Source of the DNA: Marinobacter sp. SS5-14b
GTDB taxonomy: Bacteria; Pseudomonadota; Gammaproteobacteria; Pseudomonadales; Oleiphilaceae
Assembly (NCBI RefSeq): GCF_030541005.1
Contig: NZ_JASSVM010000006.1
Location: 124,001-188,000, forward strand
Direction: 5' to 3'
Length of the DNA stretch: 64,000 nucleotides
Position numbers and translations under genes: made by a program. The notes below the pieces were generated by a model. The model was not told where the DNA came from. It worked only from the letters and a program-made list of their open reading frames with translations, and ran no database searches. Shown one piece after another: positions 15,775 to 24,731 of this stretch; positions within the stretch are counted from its first letter, which is position 1, and every line of letters begins with the position of its first letter.

Positions 15775-18175
15775 TCACCGACGGGTCGCCCCGGCCTTCC
15801 ACCGCAGCCAGCTCGGCACTGGACAGCCACTCGCCGGGTGGCCTGTCCAGAACGGCAGCGCAGGCGGCCAGAGCGTGGCCCCAGGAACACCGGTTGGCGA
15901 ACAACATACCACTTTCATTCAGGGTGCCGCCCCGGTTGATGTAGCCCAGCACGCGGGAGTGACCGGGATGAGGAAACAGTGTGTGCAAGTGTCCCCGGAA
16001 AATTTCCGGACGCATGTGCGTCAGGGCTACCCGTCGGTGCATGCGATGAGGGAACAGGCGCTCGCGCTCGAATTCGGTCAGGCAGGCCTCGGCTTCCATC
16101 GGGTCTCGGGGCTCCCGGAACCGACCGGGCTCCTGCAGGTACACCAGCCGGAAAGGGGTGCCGGTTTCTCTGAGTCGCTCACAGGCGCGAATGGCCTCGG
16201 ATAGCTGATAAGCGCCACAGGCAATCAGAAGCAGCGGTTCTTCGCCGGCTGAGGTGTCTTCGTCGACCACCAGTGCGCCGTGGCTGGCCAGGCTTTGCGC
16301 TTCGATGGCGTTGAATACGCAGGGCCGCTCCCGTTTTGGAATGACCATGCAGCTGATGGTGCCCCGTTTGTTGAACACTGAGGGCAGCACGGCCAGGGTG
16401 CTGTTGTAATCCGCCGGGAACAATACCCGCGAGCCATCACTCATTTCGGCCAGCATGGCCTCACAGAAGGTGGTGTCCTGGTGTGATTGTTCGTTTTTTC
16501 CGTTCTCCCAGGTATGGGATGTGCCTATGATCGGCAGCCCGAGCCAGCGCGCGGGTCGGCCAACTTCCTTTTGATGCCGGGCGAAAATCAGTTCCTGGCG
16601 AATGGCTCCCAGCATTTTGACGCAGAAGGCTTCATAGCTTGCGACCAGATTCAGCCCGGCCTTGTTGGCCAGGCAGGCAGACACCACGGCCTCCTCGTTC
16701 AGGGCGGTTATGATTTTGCCGTGTACCGACTCTTCGGCACTTTCCGGATCGTTCACCCGGTGTTTCAGGTCTTTCAGCACGCCGGTAAGCCGGTTGCTGG
16801 CCAGTTCGTCCGGATTGCCAACCCGAGGCCGGAGGTTCGGGTTGGCCGCCACCAGTGCCCGGAAGAATTCGTCCACCGCCGTCATGGGCGATGCGCTGTG
16901 TTGTGCCCAGGGCAAAACAGGCAGCCTGGGATCGGCAGGGTTTCTGGTGGCCAGCGGATGATCTCTCTCAGGCACCCGCCTTTGCAGGTCGTGCTGGTTG
17001 AGTTCGATAACCGCTTGCTGGAGTTGGGATGGCTCAACCCATAGTGGTGTGATGTGGTCGTTAAACAGCTCCCGGGCCCGCGTGTCCAGGCGGGGATTGC
17101 CGGGCAATGGCAAGTTGTGGGCGGCATTGACACCCGCGCCGTAGAACCCGAAACCTTTAACCGTCTGGGCAATCCCGTAGGGGATCTTGGCCGGGTAGTG
17201 ACAACGGCCTTCCAGCGCCGCATCGCTTCGGGCTTTCAGGGCCTGCTCCATGTTGAACAGGGCGCAGACGAAGGCAGCAGGGTCTTTGCCGTCAAAGCGA
17301 ACAGGCTCAAAGCCCTGAGCCTTAAGGTGCTCTTCAAAGCGCTCGATGCCTTCGCGGGTGCCCAGCTCTGTGCGTTGTTCAATTCGCCGGCCATTGGCAA
17401 TCATCACCGGTAGTGCCAGCCCGCAATCCTCAGCCCGCCACCAGCGTGGAATCCAGTCACTGCCGCGCTGCTCTTCGGCTGCGCCATCCGAAAGAAAGGC
17501 CACCAGGGATTCCCCTGGCAGCGGCATATGGGCGTATTGCAATTCGGCAAAGCCCAGATAGCCGCCCTCAAGAATGCCGCCGGCGGTGTGGGGATTGACG
17601 TGGCTGCCCAGAGGCGAGGCCATGGTGCCATCTTGCTTCTGTCGGTAACTGTAAAAGTCAGATGCCAGCAGGGACAGGCCATCGGGTGCCTGATAGCGGG
17701 TGCGTTGCTCCGGGTACAGGTTGCCCGTCAGCACGTTCAACGCGTCAATCGCGGCAACGCAGTGCCCCTGGCCCATCAACCAGCTTCGGGTGGTGCCGGT
17801 CAGGTTGTTGAGGGCGAGGTAGGCCCCATAGGCCGGCACCATATTGAGCGCCCCCCCGGTATGACCTTCGGGTGAGGGCTTGAAGTCCTGCGGCTTAAGG
17901 CTGGCCCCGGAAGGGTCCACCCGGTTGCAGTAGGTCATGTGTACCACCAGCCACAGTCCTGCGCTGGTCAGTCGATCCAGCGCAATCAGCTTGCGGTAGG
18001 CGGTGTCGGCATCGGGTTGGAAACCACCAGCGACCAGATTGGCTGCCAGAGCCTGCACGTTGGCTGCGGTGTCATCGGAATGCCGGATTACGCCATAGCC
18101 CTGCCGCCAGCATTCGAACACAGAGTCGTTGGCTGCCGTATTCAGTGCATCGGCTTGGTTAATCGGCGAAGACAT
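15755..18175 (-). CDS. phosphoketolase-family (XFP-like) ThDP enzyme, divergent
   Basis: 806 residues, the length of xylulose-5-P/fructose-6-P phosphoketolases, which make acetyl phosphate. The catalytic residues known from that family can be matched: His105 (GHTGG), His138 (GQGH), His192 (SHV), His353, Glu494 (LNEE) and His565 (SHQD). The ThDP/Mg motif, normally GDGEAETG, is altered to SDGAAEEQ (229-236), and the usual PGHGGP is GQGHCV. The enzyme is therefore a relative whose substrate may differ; some divergent members are labelled xylulose-5-phosphate 3-epimerase in databases. No acetate kinase gene is adjacent. It has its own 5' region, divergent from the PAAR gene. Confidence 0.75.
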   Translation of the reverse strand: MSSPINQADALNTAANDSVFECWRQGYGVIRHSDDTAANVQALAANLVAGGFQPDADTAYRKLIALDRLTSAGLWLVVHMTYCNRVDPSGASLKPQDFKPSPEGHTGGALNMVPAYGAYLALNNLTGTTRSWLMGQGHCVAAIDALNVLTGNLYPEQRTRYQAPDGLSLLASDFYSYRQKQDGTMASPLGSHVNPHTAGGILEGGYLGFAELQYAHMPLPGESLVAFLSDGAAEEQRGSDWIPRWWRAEDCGLALPVMIANGRRIEQRTELGTREGIERFEEHLKAQGFEPVRFDGKDPAAFVCALFNMEQALKARSDAALEGRCHYPAKIPYGIAQTVKGFGFYGAGVNAAHNLPLPGNPRLDTRARELFNDHITPLWVEPSQLQQAVIELNQHDLQRRVPERDHPLATRNPADPRLPVLPWAQHSASPMTAVDEFFRALVAANPNLRPRVGNPDELASNRLTGVLKDLKHRVNDPESAEESVHGKIITALNEEAVVSACLANKAGLNLVASYEAFCVKMLGAIRQELIFARHQKEVGRPARWLGLPIIGTSHTWENGKNEQSHQDTTFCEAMLAEMSDGSRVLFPADYNSTLAVLPSVFNKRGTISCMVIPKRERPCVFNAIEAQSLASHGALVVDEDTSAGEEPLLLIACGAYQLSEAIRACERLRETGTPFRLVYLQEPGRFREPRDPMEAEACLTEFERERLFPHRMHRRVALTHMRPEIFRGHLHTLFPHPGHSRVLGYINRGGTLNESGMLFANRCSWGHALAACAAVLDRPPGEWLSSAELAAVEGRGDPSVITRGLP

Positions 18176-18318
18176 AATCGGCCTCCATGGCGCCAGTGAT
18201 TGTCGAAGGATTTTAATGTCGGACGACGCCAGGGCCCTTGATGCAGGTCAGGCTTGGGTTAAAACGAAATTCGTTATAGGATGGCGCGGTTAAACTCAGT
18301 TTTGAAAGGAATCAGACA

Positions 18319-18609
18319 ATGAGTAAAGCCATAGTGCTTCTGGGCGATCTTGGTATGGATCACGAGGGTTTTCCGCCTACCCCGGTTCTTGCTGGCTCAC
18401 CCGATGTTCTTGTTGACGGCAAACCGGTGGCCCGTCTTGGCGATCCGCTCGCACCCCACGCCAAACCTAAGCATCCGCCTCATCCCCGCTCTATAGCTGC
18501 AGGCTCGGCCACGGTCATGATTAATGGCAAGCCCGCTGCGATTACCGGCAGCGCGGTGTCCTGTGGTGGTGTCACCATTGGCAGTGGATCGGTCATTATT
18601 GGCGGATGA
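18319..18609 (+). CDS. PAAR-domain protein (type VI secretion spike tip type)
   Basis: A 96-residue protein that is a single PAAR domain: repeated VLVDGKPVARLGD and VMINGKPAAITGS segments with His/Cys residues suited to bind the zinc at the tip. PAAR proteins sharpen the VgrG spike of type VI secretion systems. No vgrG, effector or tss genes are in the window, so this is an orphan. A GAAAGGA ribosome site lies upstream. Its last 14 bp overlap the convergent EAL-domain gene. Confidence 0.88.
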   Translation: MSKAIVLLGDLGMDHEGFPPTPVLAGSPDVLVDGKPVARLGDPLAPHAKPKHPPHPRSIAAGSATVMINGKPAAITGSAVSCGGVTIGSGSVIIGG

Positions 18610-21208
18610 TTGGAGTGGCGGTTGCTCTTTCCGGCCGTCCCCAGTAATAACCCTGGCCATGCAGGCCAGGGAACTGCTGTAGCCAGAACGCGATAGCCTC
18701 ATCTTCAACGCCCTCTACCACCACATCAAGATCCAGTGCTTCGCCCAGCTCCAGAGCGGCCCTCAGGATTTTCTGCCGGACCGGATGGAGCAGTACATCC
18801 GTCAGAAAGCTGCGGTCGATCTTCAGCTCGTCCAGCGGAAAACTGGCCAGATTGCCAAGCGACGAATGGCCTGAGCCGAAATCATCCAGCGCAATTCTGA
18901 AGCCAGTGTCGCTCAGTGTCCGAATGGTGTTTCTGGCGACGTCCGGATCGGCCATGGCGGCGGTTTCGGTGATCTCCAGAATGACGCAATCCGGGCGGAT
19001 ACCATGCCGCCGGATGATGGCGGCGGCTTCTTCGTGGAACACCGGGTGGGCTATGTCCTTGGCGGATATGTTGACGGCCACTCCGATGCTGTCTCCGTGC
19101 TGAGCCTTAAGTGCGGCGAAATCCTGACAGGCCCGATCCAGTAGCCAAAGAGTGACCGAGTGAATGATGCCAACCTGCTCCGCCAGCGGAATCCAGTGAT
19201 CGGGAGGGATTCTGCCGAACTGGGGGTGTTGCCAGCGAATCAGTGCCTCGACTGAGCGAACTGCGCCATCCCGGATGTTGACTTTGGGCTGGTACTCCAG
19301 CCACATCTCCCCGGAACGCAAGGCGCCTTCAACGTCCAGCATCAGAATCTGTTGTTGATATTGCCAGTCGGCAATCGACGGGTCATAGATCGCCAGGGTA
19401 CGGGTTTCATCCAGTGAGGCAAACCCGGCAGCTGAGATAACACTGGCGGCGTCGCTACCATGCTCCGGCGCGTAAGCCACCCCTACGGATGCCGCCCAGG
19501 AGAACGAGAACCGACCTTCCCGGAAGTTTTCTGACAGCCACTGGCTGACGGTCTCCAGCAGTTCGCAATCCCTGGCTTTATCGCTGCGCATTATGGCGAA
19601 GGCATGGTTGACCGTGTCCAGGGTTGCGATGCCGTAGCCGTTGATCATGATTAGCCGGTCATCCAGGGTGCGCTTCAGATAGCGATTGAGTTGCCGTAGA
19701 TATTGTTTCAGCAGATCCTCCGCTGCCCGGTAACCCAAAGCCTGCTCCAGTTCGTTAAAGCGGGCCAGCCTGACCAGGCAAAGCAGGTAAGGTGTCTGCT
19801 GACTGTCGATGGTGGCCAGAGTTTCCTCAAGCATGGGGCGGTTGGGTTTGCCGGTTACCCGGTGGGTTTTCAGTACCCGGTCGTAGTCCAGTTCGATGCG
19901 GGCTCGCAGCCTTTGCTCTTCTTCAACCCGTATGTCTGAGCTTAGGCGGCGTTTACGCTCTTCCAGTAACAAACGACCCACACCACTGGTCAGGACCAGC
20001 GAGCCGACGGCTGCGCCCAGAAAGAAGGCGGAGTCGGTAAGCGGGTTGATCGGCAGCCAGCCGATGGTTCTGAGGGAAGTGGTGATAGCGCCGATCACCA
20101 TGGCCAGAACGGACAGTGCGAAATACCGGGCATAGGGCTGGCTCCGGAGCTGGCTGGAGACCAGAGTAAAAATAAAGAGACCACCCGCGGCACTGACCAC
20201 CAGAAATACGTCCTGGCCAAGTACGGGTACAGCCAGCGGTGCCGCCAGCAGGTGCAAGCCGGCAGCTAAGCTGAATGCTCGCAAAATAAGGGCGACCGGT
20301 TTGCTGACGACCATAAAGTGGGGGGTGAACTCGCATAAGGCGATCAGGCACAACGGCAGGCTTACCGATAGCAGTGCGTTGAACTCTGGCGTATTGGGCC
20401 AAAGCAGCCAGTGCCCCAGGCCGTCCATCACCAACTGGCTATAGATAACACCGATCATCAAAACGCTAAGCCAGGCCAGTCCCGGGCGTTTCAATTTCGC
20501 GACTATGCTCAGATTAAGCAGCAGTGCAAACACCAATAAACCGGTCAGAAACGACTTCCAGGCAATGGTAAAGGTGCCCTCGCTGACCACCTCGTTTCCA
20601 CCGGCCAACGACAGAGGTAACATCACCGGCCCGTTGTTACGCACTTCCATCAGCAGGGTCGATTGTCCCGGCTGCAGAGTGATCGGCCAGACCCATTGGG
20701 GCAGGGCGATCTGACGGTGATCAAACGGGTAAAGATCCCCCATCACCGGTAATCGCTGGACCGTCCCGTCCGGATGAATCAGGGCGGGTTCGAGGTGATC
20801 CAGGTAGGGGGCAGCAACAACGATCCGGCTGGCCACGGGATCGTTGCCTGAGTTGGTCAACTGAAAGTGAAAGGTGGCCGGTTGGTGCGGATATCCAATG
20901 CCGGAGTTGCCGTTCGACAGCGGCCGCCAGGCTTCTGCCTGAGGGGGCTGTGGCGCGAGGATATCGCTGAGTGGCGCCAGCAAATAGCGGGTTTCGTCAT
21001 GCAGCGTTAGCTCAGGCAATTCGGCGACAACGGTTGTTGTGATTTGCCCTGGGTTGTTGGCCGGTGCTGACGTCAGCAGGGCAGCCGTCAGGCCATAAGA
21101 GCTGGCAATGAGCAGAACGATAAAGGGAATCCAGCGATTCAGCCCGCAAATGGAGGGTGGCTTAATTGGCGAGATGGTGCCGGTTTGGTTTGCGGGCTCG
21201 GAATCCAT
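18596..21208 (-). CDS. membrane c-di-GMP phosphodiesterase (7TM, degenerate GGDEF, EAL)
   Basis: 870 residues. A signal-anchor segment (about 25-45), a periplasmic beta-rich domain (to about 210), seven membrane helices (about 215-405), a GGDEF domain whose signature is lost (INGYGIA in place of GGDEF), and an EAL domain with intact catalytic motifs (VEALIRW, NISAKD, EITET, DDFGSG, KIDRSF, EGVED). It should therefore break down c-di-GMP, with the GGDEF part perhaps binding GTP or acting as a sensor. It is transcribed divergently from the PBP7-type gene across an AT-rich region. Confidence 0.87.
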   Translation of the reverse strand: MDSEPANQTGTISPIKPPSICGLNRWIPFIVLLIASSYGLTAALLTSAPANNPGQITTTVVAELPELTLHDETRYLLAPLSDILAPQPPQAEAWRPLSNGNSGIGYPHQPATFHFQLTNSGNDPVASRIVVAAPYLDHLEPALIHPDGTVQRLPVMGDLYPFDHRQIALPQWVWPITLQPGQSTLLMEVRNNGPVMLPLSLAGGNEVVSEGTFTIAWKSFLTGLLVFALLLNLSIVAKLKRPGLAWLSVLMIGVIYSQLVMDGLGHWLLWPNTPEFNALLSVSLPLCLIALCEFTPHFMVVSKPVALILRAFSLAAGLHLLAAPLAVPVLGQDVFLVVSAAGGLFIFTLVSSQLRSQPYARYFALSVLAMVIGAITTSLRTIGWLPINPLTDSAFFLGAAVGSLVLTSGVGRLLLEERKRRLSSDIRVEEEQRLRARIELDYDRVLKTHRVTGKPNRPMLEETLATIDSQQTPYLLCLVRLARFNELEQALGYRAAEDLLKQYLRQLNRYLKRTLDDRLIMINGYGIATLDTVNHAFAIMRSDKARDCELLETVSQWLSENFREGRFSFSWAASVGVAYAPEHGSDAASVISAAGFASLDETRTLAIYDPSIADWQYQQQILMLDVEGALRSGEMWLEYQPKVNIRDGAVRSVEALIRWQHPQFGRIPPDHWIPLAEQVGIIHSVTLWLLDRACQDFAALKAQHGDSIGVAVNISAKDIAHPVFHEEAAAIIRRHGIRPDCVILEITETAAMADPDVARNTIRTLSDTGFRIALDDFGSGHSSLGNLASFPLDELKIDRSFLTDVLLHPVRQKILRAALELGEALDLDVVVEGVEDEAIAFWLQQFPGLHGQGYYWGRPERATATPIIRQ

Positions 21209-21253
21209 TCGGTGAACATCCTGACATTAATCAAGGCGAGAATTTACGATAAT

Positions 21254-21276
21254 TTACATTTGGTTTCTAAATGTAA
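21254..21276. promoter_or_regulatory. inverted repeat in AT-rich divergent promoter region
   Basis: A perfect 8-bp inverted repeat TTACATTT / AAATGTAA around a 7-bp centre lies between the divergent EAL and PBP7-type genes, 46 bp upstream of the EAL start. It could be an operator; the cognate regulator is unknown. Confidence 0.3.
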
Positions 21277-21435
21277 CATTATGAAATTTAAAAGATTTTA
21301 ATCTATTTTTAATTATTTTGCATTTCCTGTTTTAAACGGGTGCTTAAAATGAGACCTGCCCACCTGTTTGTGCACGCTGGTATAGTAGCGACCGCAGACG
21401 GTGTTTCGCGTTCGGTTCGGGAGAGCAAAAGCAGT

Positions 21436-22374
21436 ATGTTGTTGATCAAGCGATTGTTTACCTCACTACGGTTGTTGACGGCAGTTGCCGTGTTATTCCT
21501 TTTGGCGACCGGCGCCCATGGCGCAGTGGCAGAACGACCAGCGCTGGCCTCGGTGAATGCAGCGGCGGCGATTGCCGGGGAAGACGAGTTGTTGTTCGGT
21601 AAGAACGCTGACAGGCCGGTACCCATAGCGTCGATCACCAAGCTGATGACTGCCTTGGTGGTGGTTGAATCTGGCCTGGACCTGGCGGAGTGGCTGACCT
21701 TTGAAGAGCGCCACTTGCCCGCTGCGGCTAACGCCTGGACCCGAATCCGGGTGGGTTCCCAGCTCAAGCGTGGCGACGTTCTTCGAATTGCCCTGATGTC
21801 GTCCGAAAATTTTGCCGCCTACACGCTGGCAAGGAATTTCCCCGGAGGCTTTGACGGCTTTATTGAAGCCATGAATGCCAAGGCGAGGTCGTTGGGAATG
21901 GAGAATACCCGGTTTGTTGATCCCACCGGGCTGTCCAGTGAAAACGTATCCAGTGCCTCGGATCTCGTTCGCCTGGCCAATGCCGCCATGGGTCATCCGG
22001 TGATCGGAGAGTTTTCCACAACCGGGTATTATCGGGCACAGTTCAAAAGCCCCAGGTACAGTCTGTCTTTCGGTAACACCAATGCTTTGGTGCATCGGGA
22101 AAGCTGGGGAGTTGGCCTGAGCAAGACCGGCTATCTTTCGGAGGCCGGGCGCTGCCTGGTGATGGTGTCAAAGATGGAGGGGCAGCCGGTGATTACGGTT
22201 CTACTGGACTCCCTGGGCACTCGTTCCCCGATGGGGGATGCCGGTCGCATCAAGCGGTGGCTGGCAACGGGCCAGCCCGGCACTGTCGCTGCTGCTGCAA
22301 AGCGCTACGAACAGGAAAGGAACGCTGAACTGGCCCGCCCGGAGCAGAGCCAGACAGCCCGCACTCAACAATAA
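21436..22374 (+). CDS. pbpG: D-alanyl-D-alanine endopeptidase, PBP7/PbpG type (peptidase S11)
   Basis: 312 residues with a signal peptide (about 1-30). The serine penicillin-binding motifs are all present: SITKLM (catalytic Ser about 64), SSEN (about 117) and KTGY (about 233). PbpG-type enzymes cleave D-Ala-mDAP crosslinks in the periplasm. The ATG at 21436 with GGGAG upstream is chosen because it begins a proper signal peptide; the longer frame from 21340 does not. A one-domain asparaginase gene follows 15 bases later. Confidence 0.9.
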   Translation: MLLIKRLFTSLRLLTAVAVLFLLATGAHGAVAERPALASVNAAAAIAGEDELLFGKNADRPVPIASITKLMTALVVVESGLDLAEWLTFEERHLPAAANAWTRIRVGSQLKRGDVLRIALMSSENFAAYTLARNFPGGFDGFIEAMNAKARSLGMENTRFVDPTGLSSENVSSASDLVRLANAAMGHPVIGEFSTTGYYRAQFKSPRYSLSFGNTNALVHRESWGVGLSKTGYLSEAGRCLVMVSKMEGQPVITVLLDSLGTRSPMGDAGRIKRWLATGQPGTVAAAAKRYEQERNAELARPEQSQTARTQQ

Positions 22375-22389
22375 ACAGGTTTCGCATTC

Positions 22390-22881
22390 ATGATCCAGAT
22401 ACTGACCACTGGCGGTACCATCGACAAAGTCTATTTCGATGCCAACAGCAAGTTTGAAATTGGCGCCAGTTTGCTCCCCGAGCTACTCGCAGAGTCCAAT
22501 ATTCACGACGGTTACAGCCTCCGTGAGCTGATGCATAAAGACAGCCTGGAGCTGACGGACGAAGACCGCGGTGCGATTCTGGACGCCGTCACCAAAACCG
22601 ACAGCCCGCGGATTCTGATCACTCATGGAACCGATACCATGGCGTTGACGGCTCAGGCCCTGAAACGGGTGCCGGGGAAGACCATTGTGCTGACCGGTGC
22701 CATGCAGCCAGCCCGGATGCGGCGTACCGATGCCATCTTCAATATCGGGTTTGCCTGGGCCGCCGTGCAGCTATTGCCAGCCGGAGTTTATATTGCAATG
22801 AATGGTGAAGTGTTTGAGGCCGGTGCTGTGCGGAAGAACCTGGAAGCACAGAAATTTGAGCGCACAGCCGAAGCCAGTTAA
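22390..22881 (+). CDS. single-domain asparaginase-like protein
   Basis: 163 residues, half of the 330-residue bacterial L-asparaginases. It has both N-domain catalytic motifs, TTGGTIDK (6-13) and THGTDTM (78-84), but not the C-terminal domain that normally completes the active site across the dimer. The frame is intact with its own stop, and the following DNA is a different gene, so this is a short family rather than a broken gene. It lies 15 bp behind pbpG and overlaps the convergent rsuA-like gene by 4 bp. Activity is uncertain. Confidence 0.8.
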   Translation: MIQILTTGGTIDKVYFDANSKFEIGASLLPELLAESNIHDGYSLRELMHKDSLELTDEDRGAILDAVTKTDSPRILITHGTDTMALTAQALKRVPGKTIVLTGAMQPARMRRTDAIFNIGFAWAAVQLLPAGVYIAMNGEVFEAGAVRKNLEAQKFERTAEAS

Positions 22882-23579
22882 GCCGGGTCGGTCACCGAGT
22901 TGATTTCCTCTTCAGTGAGCCTACGGTACTGGCCCGGTGCCAGTGCCGGGTCCAGCGCTATCGCCCCTATTTGCAGTCGGTGCAGGCCCTCTACGTGATT
23001 GCCAACCGCTGCCAGCATGCGTTTTACCTGGTGATAGCGGCCTTCCGAAATCGTTAGATCGATCTCCTTTTGCGAGCGCATCGTCACTTTGGCCGGCAGT
23101 GTAGGCTTGCTGGCGTCTTTCAGGAGAATCCCATGTTCCAGTTGACCGCGAGCCTCGGGCGCCAATGGCTCGGCGAGCTGTACCCGATAGGTTTTCGGGC
23201 AATCCCGCCGGGGTGACGTGACCAGATGAGACCATTGGCCATCGCTGGTCAGCAACAGCAGGCCGGTAGTGTCTTTGTCCAGTCGACCCGCGATATGAAC
23301 GTGCCTGGACAGGTCGGCCGGGAGTAAGTCCAGCGCGGTGGGCTGACTGCTGTCCGTGGTTGCGCTGATGACGCCAACGGGTTTGTTCATCATCAAATAA
23401 AGGTCGCCGGGCAAAGTCAGCAAGCGATCGTCCAGCATGATCTCGTCGCGCTCGCCGACGTGGGCTCTGGCGCTTTTACAGCGCGCACCATTCACCGATA
23501 CCCGGCCACCCATGATGACTCGCCTTGCATCCTTGCGGGAAAGCTCCGAGCTGTTGGCAATGTATTGATCCAGTCGCAT
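22878..23579 (-). CDS. rsuA: 16S rRNA pseudouridine synthase, RsuA/RluB family
   Basis: 233 residues. An N-terminal S4 RNA-binding domain (1-60, MRLDQYIANS) precedes a pseudouridine synthase domain with the catalytic Asp in GRLDKDTTG (about 103). The length and single S4 domain fit RsuA (pseudouridine 516 of 16S rRNA). The start overlaps the stop of the upstream hydrolase gene by one base (TGATG), so the two are translationally coupled. RsuA versus RluE/RluF cannot be fully settled by eye. Confidence 0.85.
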   Translation of the reverse strand: MRLDQYIANSSELSRKDARRVIMGGRVSVNGARCKSARAHVGERDEIMLDDRLLTLPGDLYLMMNKPVGVISATTDSSQPTALDLLPADLSRHVHIAGRLDKDTTGLLLLTSDGQWSHLVTSPRRDCPKTYRVQLAEPLAPEARGQLEHGILLKDASKPTLPAKVTMRSQKEIDLTISEGRYHQVKRMLAAVGNHVEGLHRLQIGAIALDPALAPGQYRRLTEEEINSVTDPA

Positions 23580-24607
23580 CAGCAGGTTTTCCCGTGTTCA
23601 GGAATCGAGAGGGTGGCCAGGCAAAGTACCGGCGCTTCTCCGGTGAGCCGTGACCATAGCAGGGGTAGGGCATCACGGTTAATGGCGGGCCTGGGTCTCT
23701 GGCGGCTGGCCAGTTCGGATATGCCGGTATCGTTGGTTTCGGCGATGATGAAAGTGAACGGGTGCGCCCCGGGAATGCCCAGGCGGATGTCGGTAGCCGT
23801 GATCTGACCGCCAACCTGCTCATATTGCAGGAACCCCCGGGTGAACCACTCAAGGCGGCGAACCTCCGGCAGTGTGGCGACTGACTGAGCAAGATCGGGA
23901 TGGCGGGGGAAGCGTTCCAGGCTCAGTGGGTTCTTGCCATCCAGAAAGCCGGTGACGATTTCGACTCGGGATTCCTCTGTGATTGCAGTGGCCCGCCATA
24001 ATACGGTGTTAAAGGGCATGGGCTGAACCATGAGCGAAGCGCCCGCCATGCCCGCATCGGCCAATGCCGGGCGCACTTTTTCCGTTATCATTTGCTGGGC
24101 CGCCAGGGTCCAGCCCAGATACAGGCTCGAGAGCATAAGCCCTGCCGCGATGGCTTTCACGGCTGGCGGGCGAATCAAAAACGCCAGACAACCGGCCAGC
24201 AAGGGCAAGGTGTACAACGGGTCAATGATGAATATGCTGGTCAGCGCAACGGGTCTTCCCAGTGGCCAGAACAGCTGGGTTCCATAGGTGGTAAAGGCAT
24301 CCAGCAAAGGGTGGGTGACCAGTATTAGCCCGACCAATGCCAGCCAGCGTTGATAGGAAATCACGGGTTTCCAGCGCCAAAGCCCCCACGCCAGGAGAAG
24401 CGACAGTGGTACCAGAACGAACAGGGAGTGACTGAATCCACGATGTTGGGTGAAATTGGCGACGGCAGTGCCGTAGTCGATGATGACGTCCAGGTCGGGC
24501 AGGGTGCCAATAAGAGCGCCGGTAATCAGAACCGATCGGCCCAGTGCTTTGCCAGCAACAGCGCCAGCAATGGATGCGCCGAGTGCAGCTTGAGTGATTG
24601 AGTCCAT
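23579..24607 (-). CDS. YdjM/LexA-binding-type membrane metal-dependent hydrolase
   Basis: 342 residues. The N-terminal part has the family pattern MDSITQAALGA, GTLPDLDVI and HRGFSHS, with conserved Asp and His residues presumed to bind metal, and four to five membrane segments up to about residue 180. A hydrophilic C-terminal part follows. These proteins are annotated as inner-membrane metal-dependent hydrolases; the substrate is unknown. First gene of a two-gene unit with the pseudouridine synthase. Confidence 0.8.
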   Translation of the reverse strand: MDSITQAALGASIAGAVAGKALGRSVLITGALIGTLPDLDVIIDYGTAVANFTQHRGFSHSLFVLVPLSLLLAWGLWRWKPVISYQRWLALVGLILVTHPLLDAFTTYGTQLFWPLGRPVALTSIFIIDPLYTLPLLAGCLAFLIRPPAVKAIAAGLMLSSLYLGWTLAAQQMITEKVRPALADAGMAGASLMVQPMPFNTVLWRATAITEESRVEIVTGFLDGKNPLSLERFPRHPDLAQSVATLPEVRRLEWFTRGFLQYEQVGGQITATDIRLGIPGAHPFTFIIAETNDTGISELASRQRPRPAINRDALPLLWSRLTGEAPVLCLATLSIPEHGKTC

Positions 24608-24680
24608 GGAGTCCCGGATAATATCGTTAAAGGGTGTCAGAGATATTATGCGCGGAATCGGCCATCAGATCACGAGGAGG

Positions 24681-24716
24681 GAAAAGAAACACTGGCGGCG
24701 GTGTGTGCCGCCAGTG
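24681..24716 (-). terminator. terminator of the PEP-CTERM gene
   Basis: A 10-bp perfect stem CACTGGCGGC / GCCGCCAGTG with a 7-nt loop is followed on the minus strand by TTTCTTTTCC, just after the PEP-CTERM gene stop at 24732. Confidence 0.85.
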
Positions 24717-24731
24717 AGTCGGGCAGAAGGA

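Noticed and set aside
18596-18609. Overlap of the PAAR and EAL genes as a frameshifted fusion
   Set aside because: The genes are on opposite strands and both have complete domains and clean stops.
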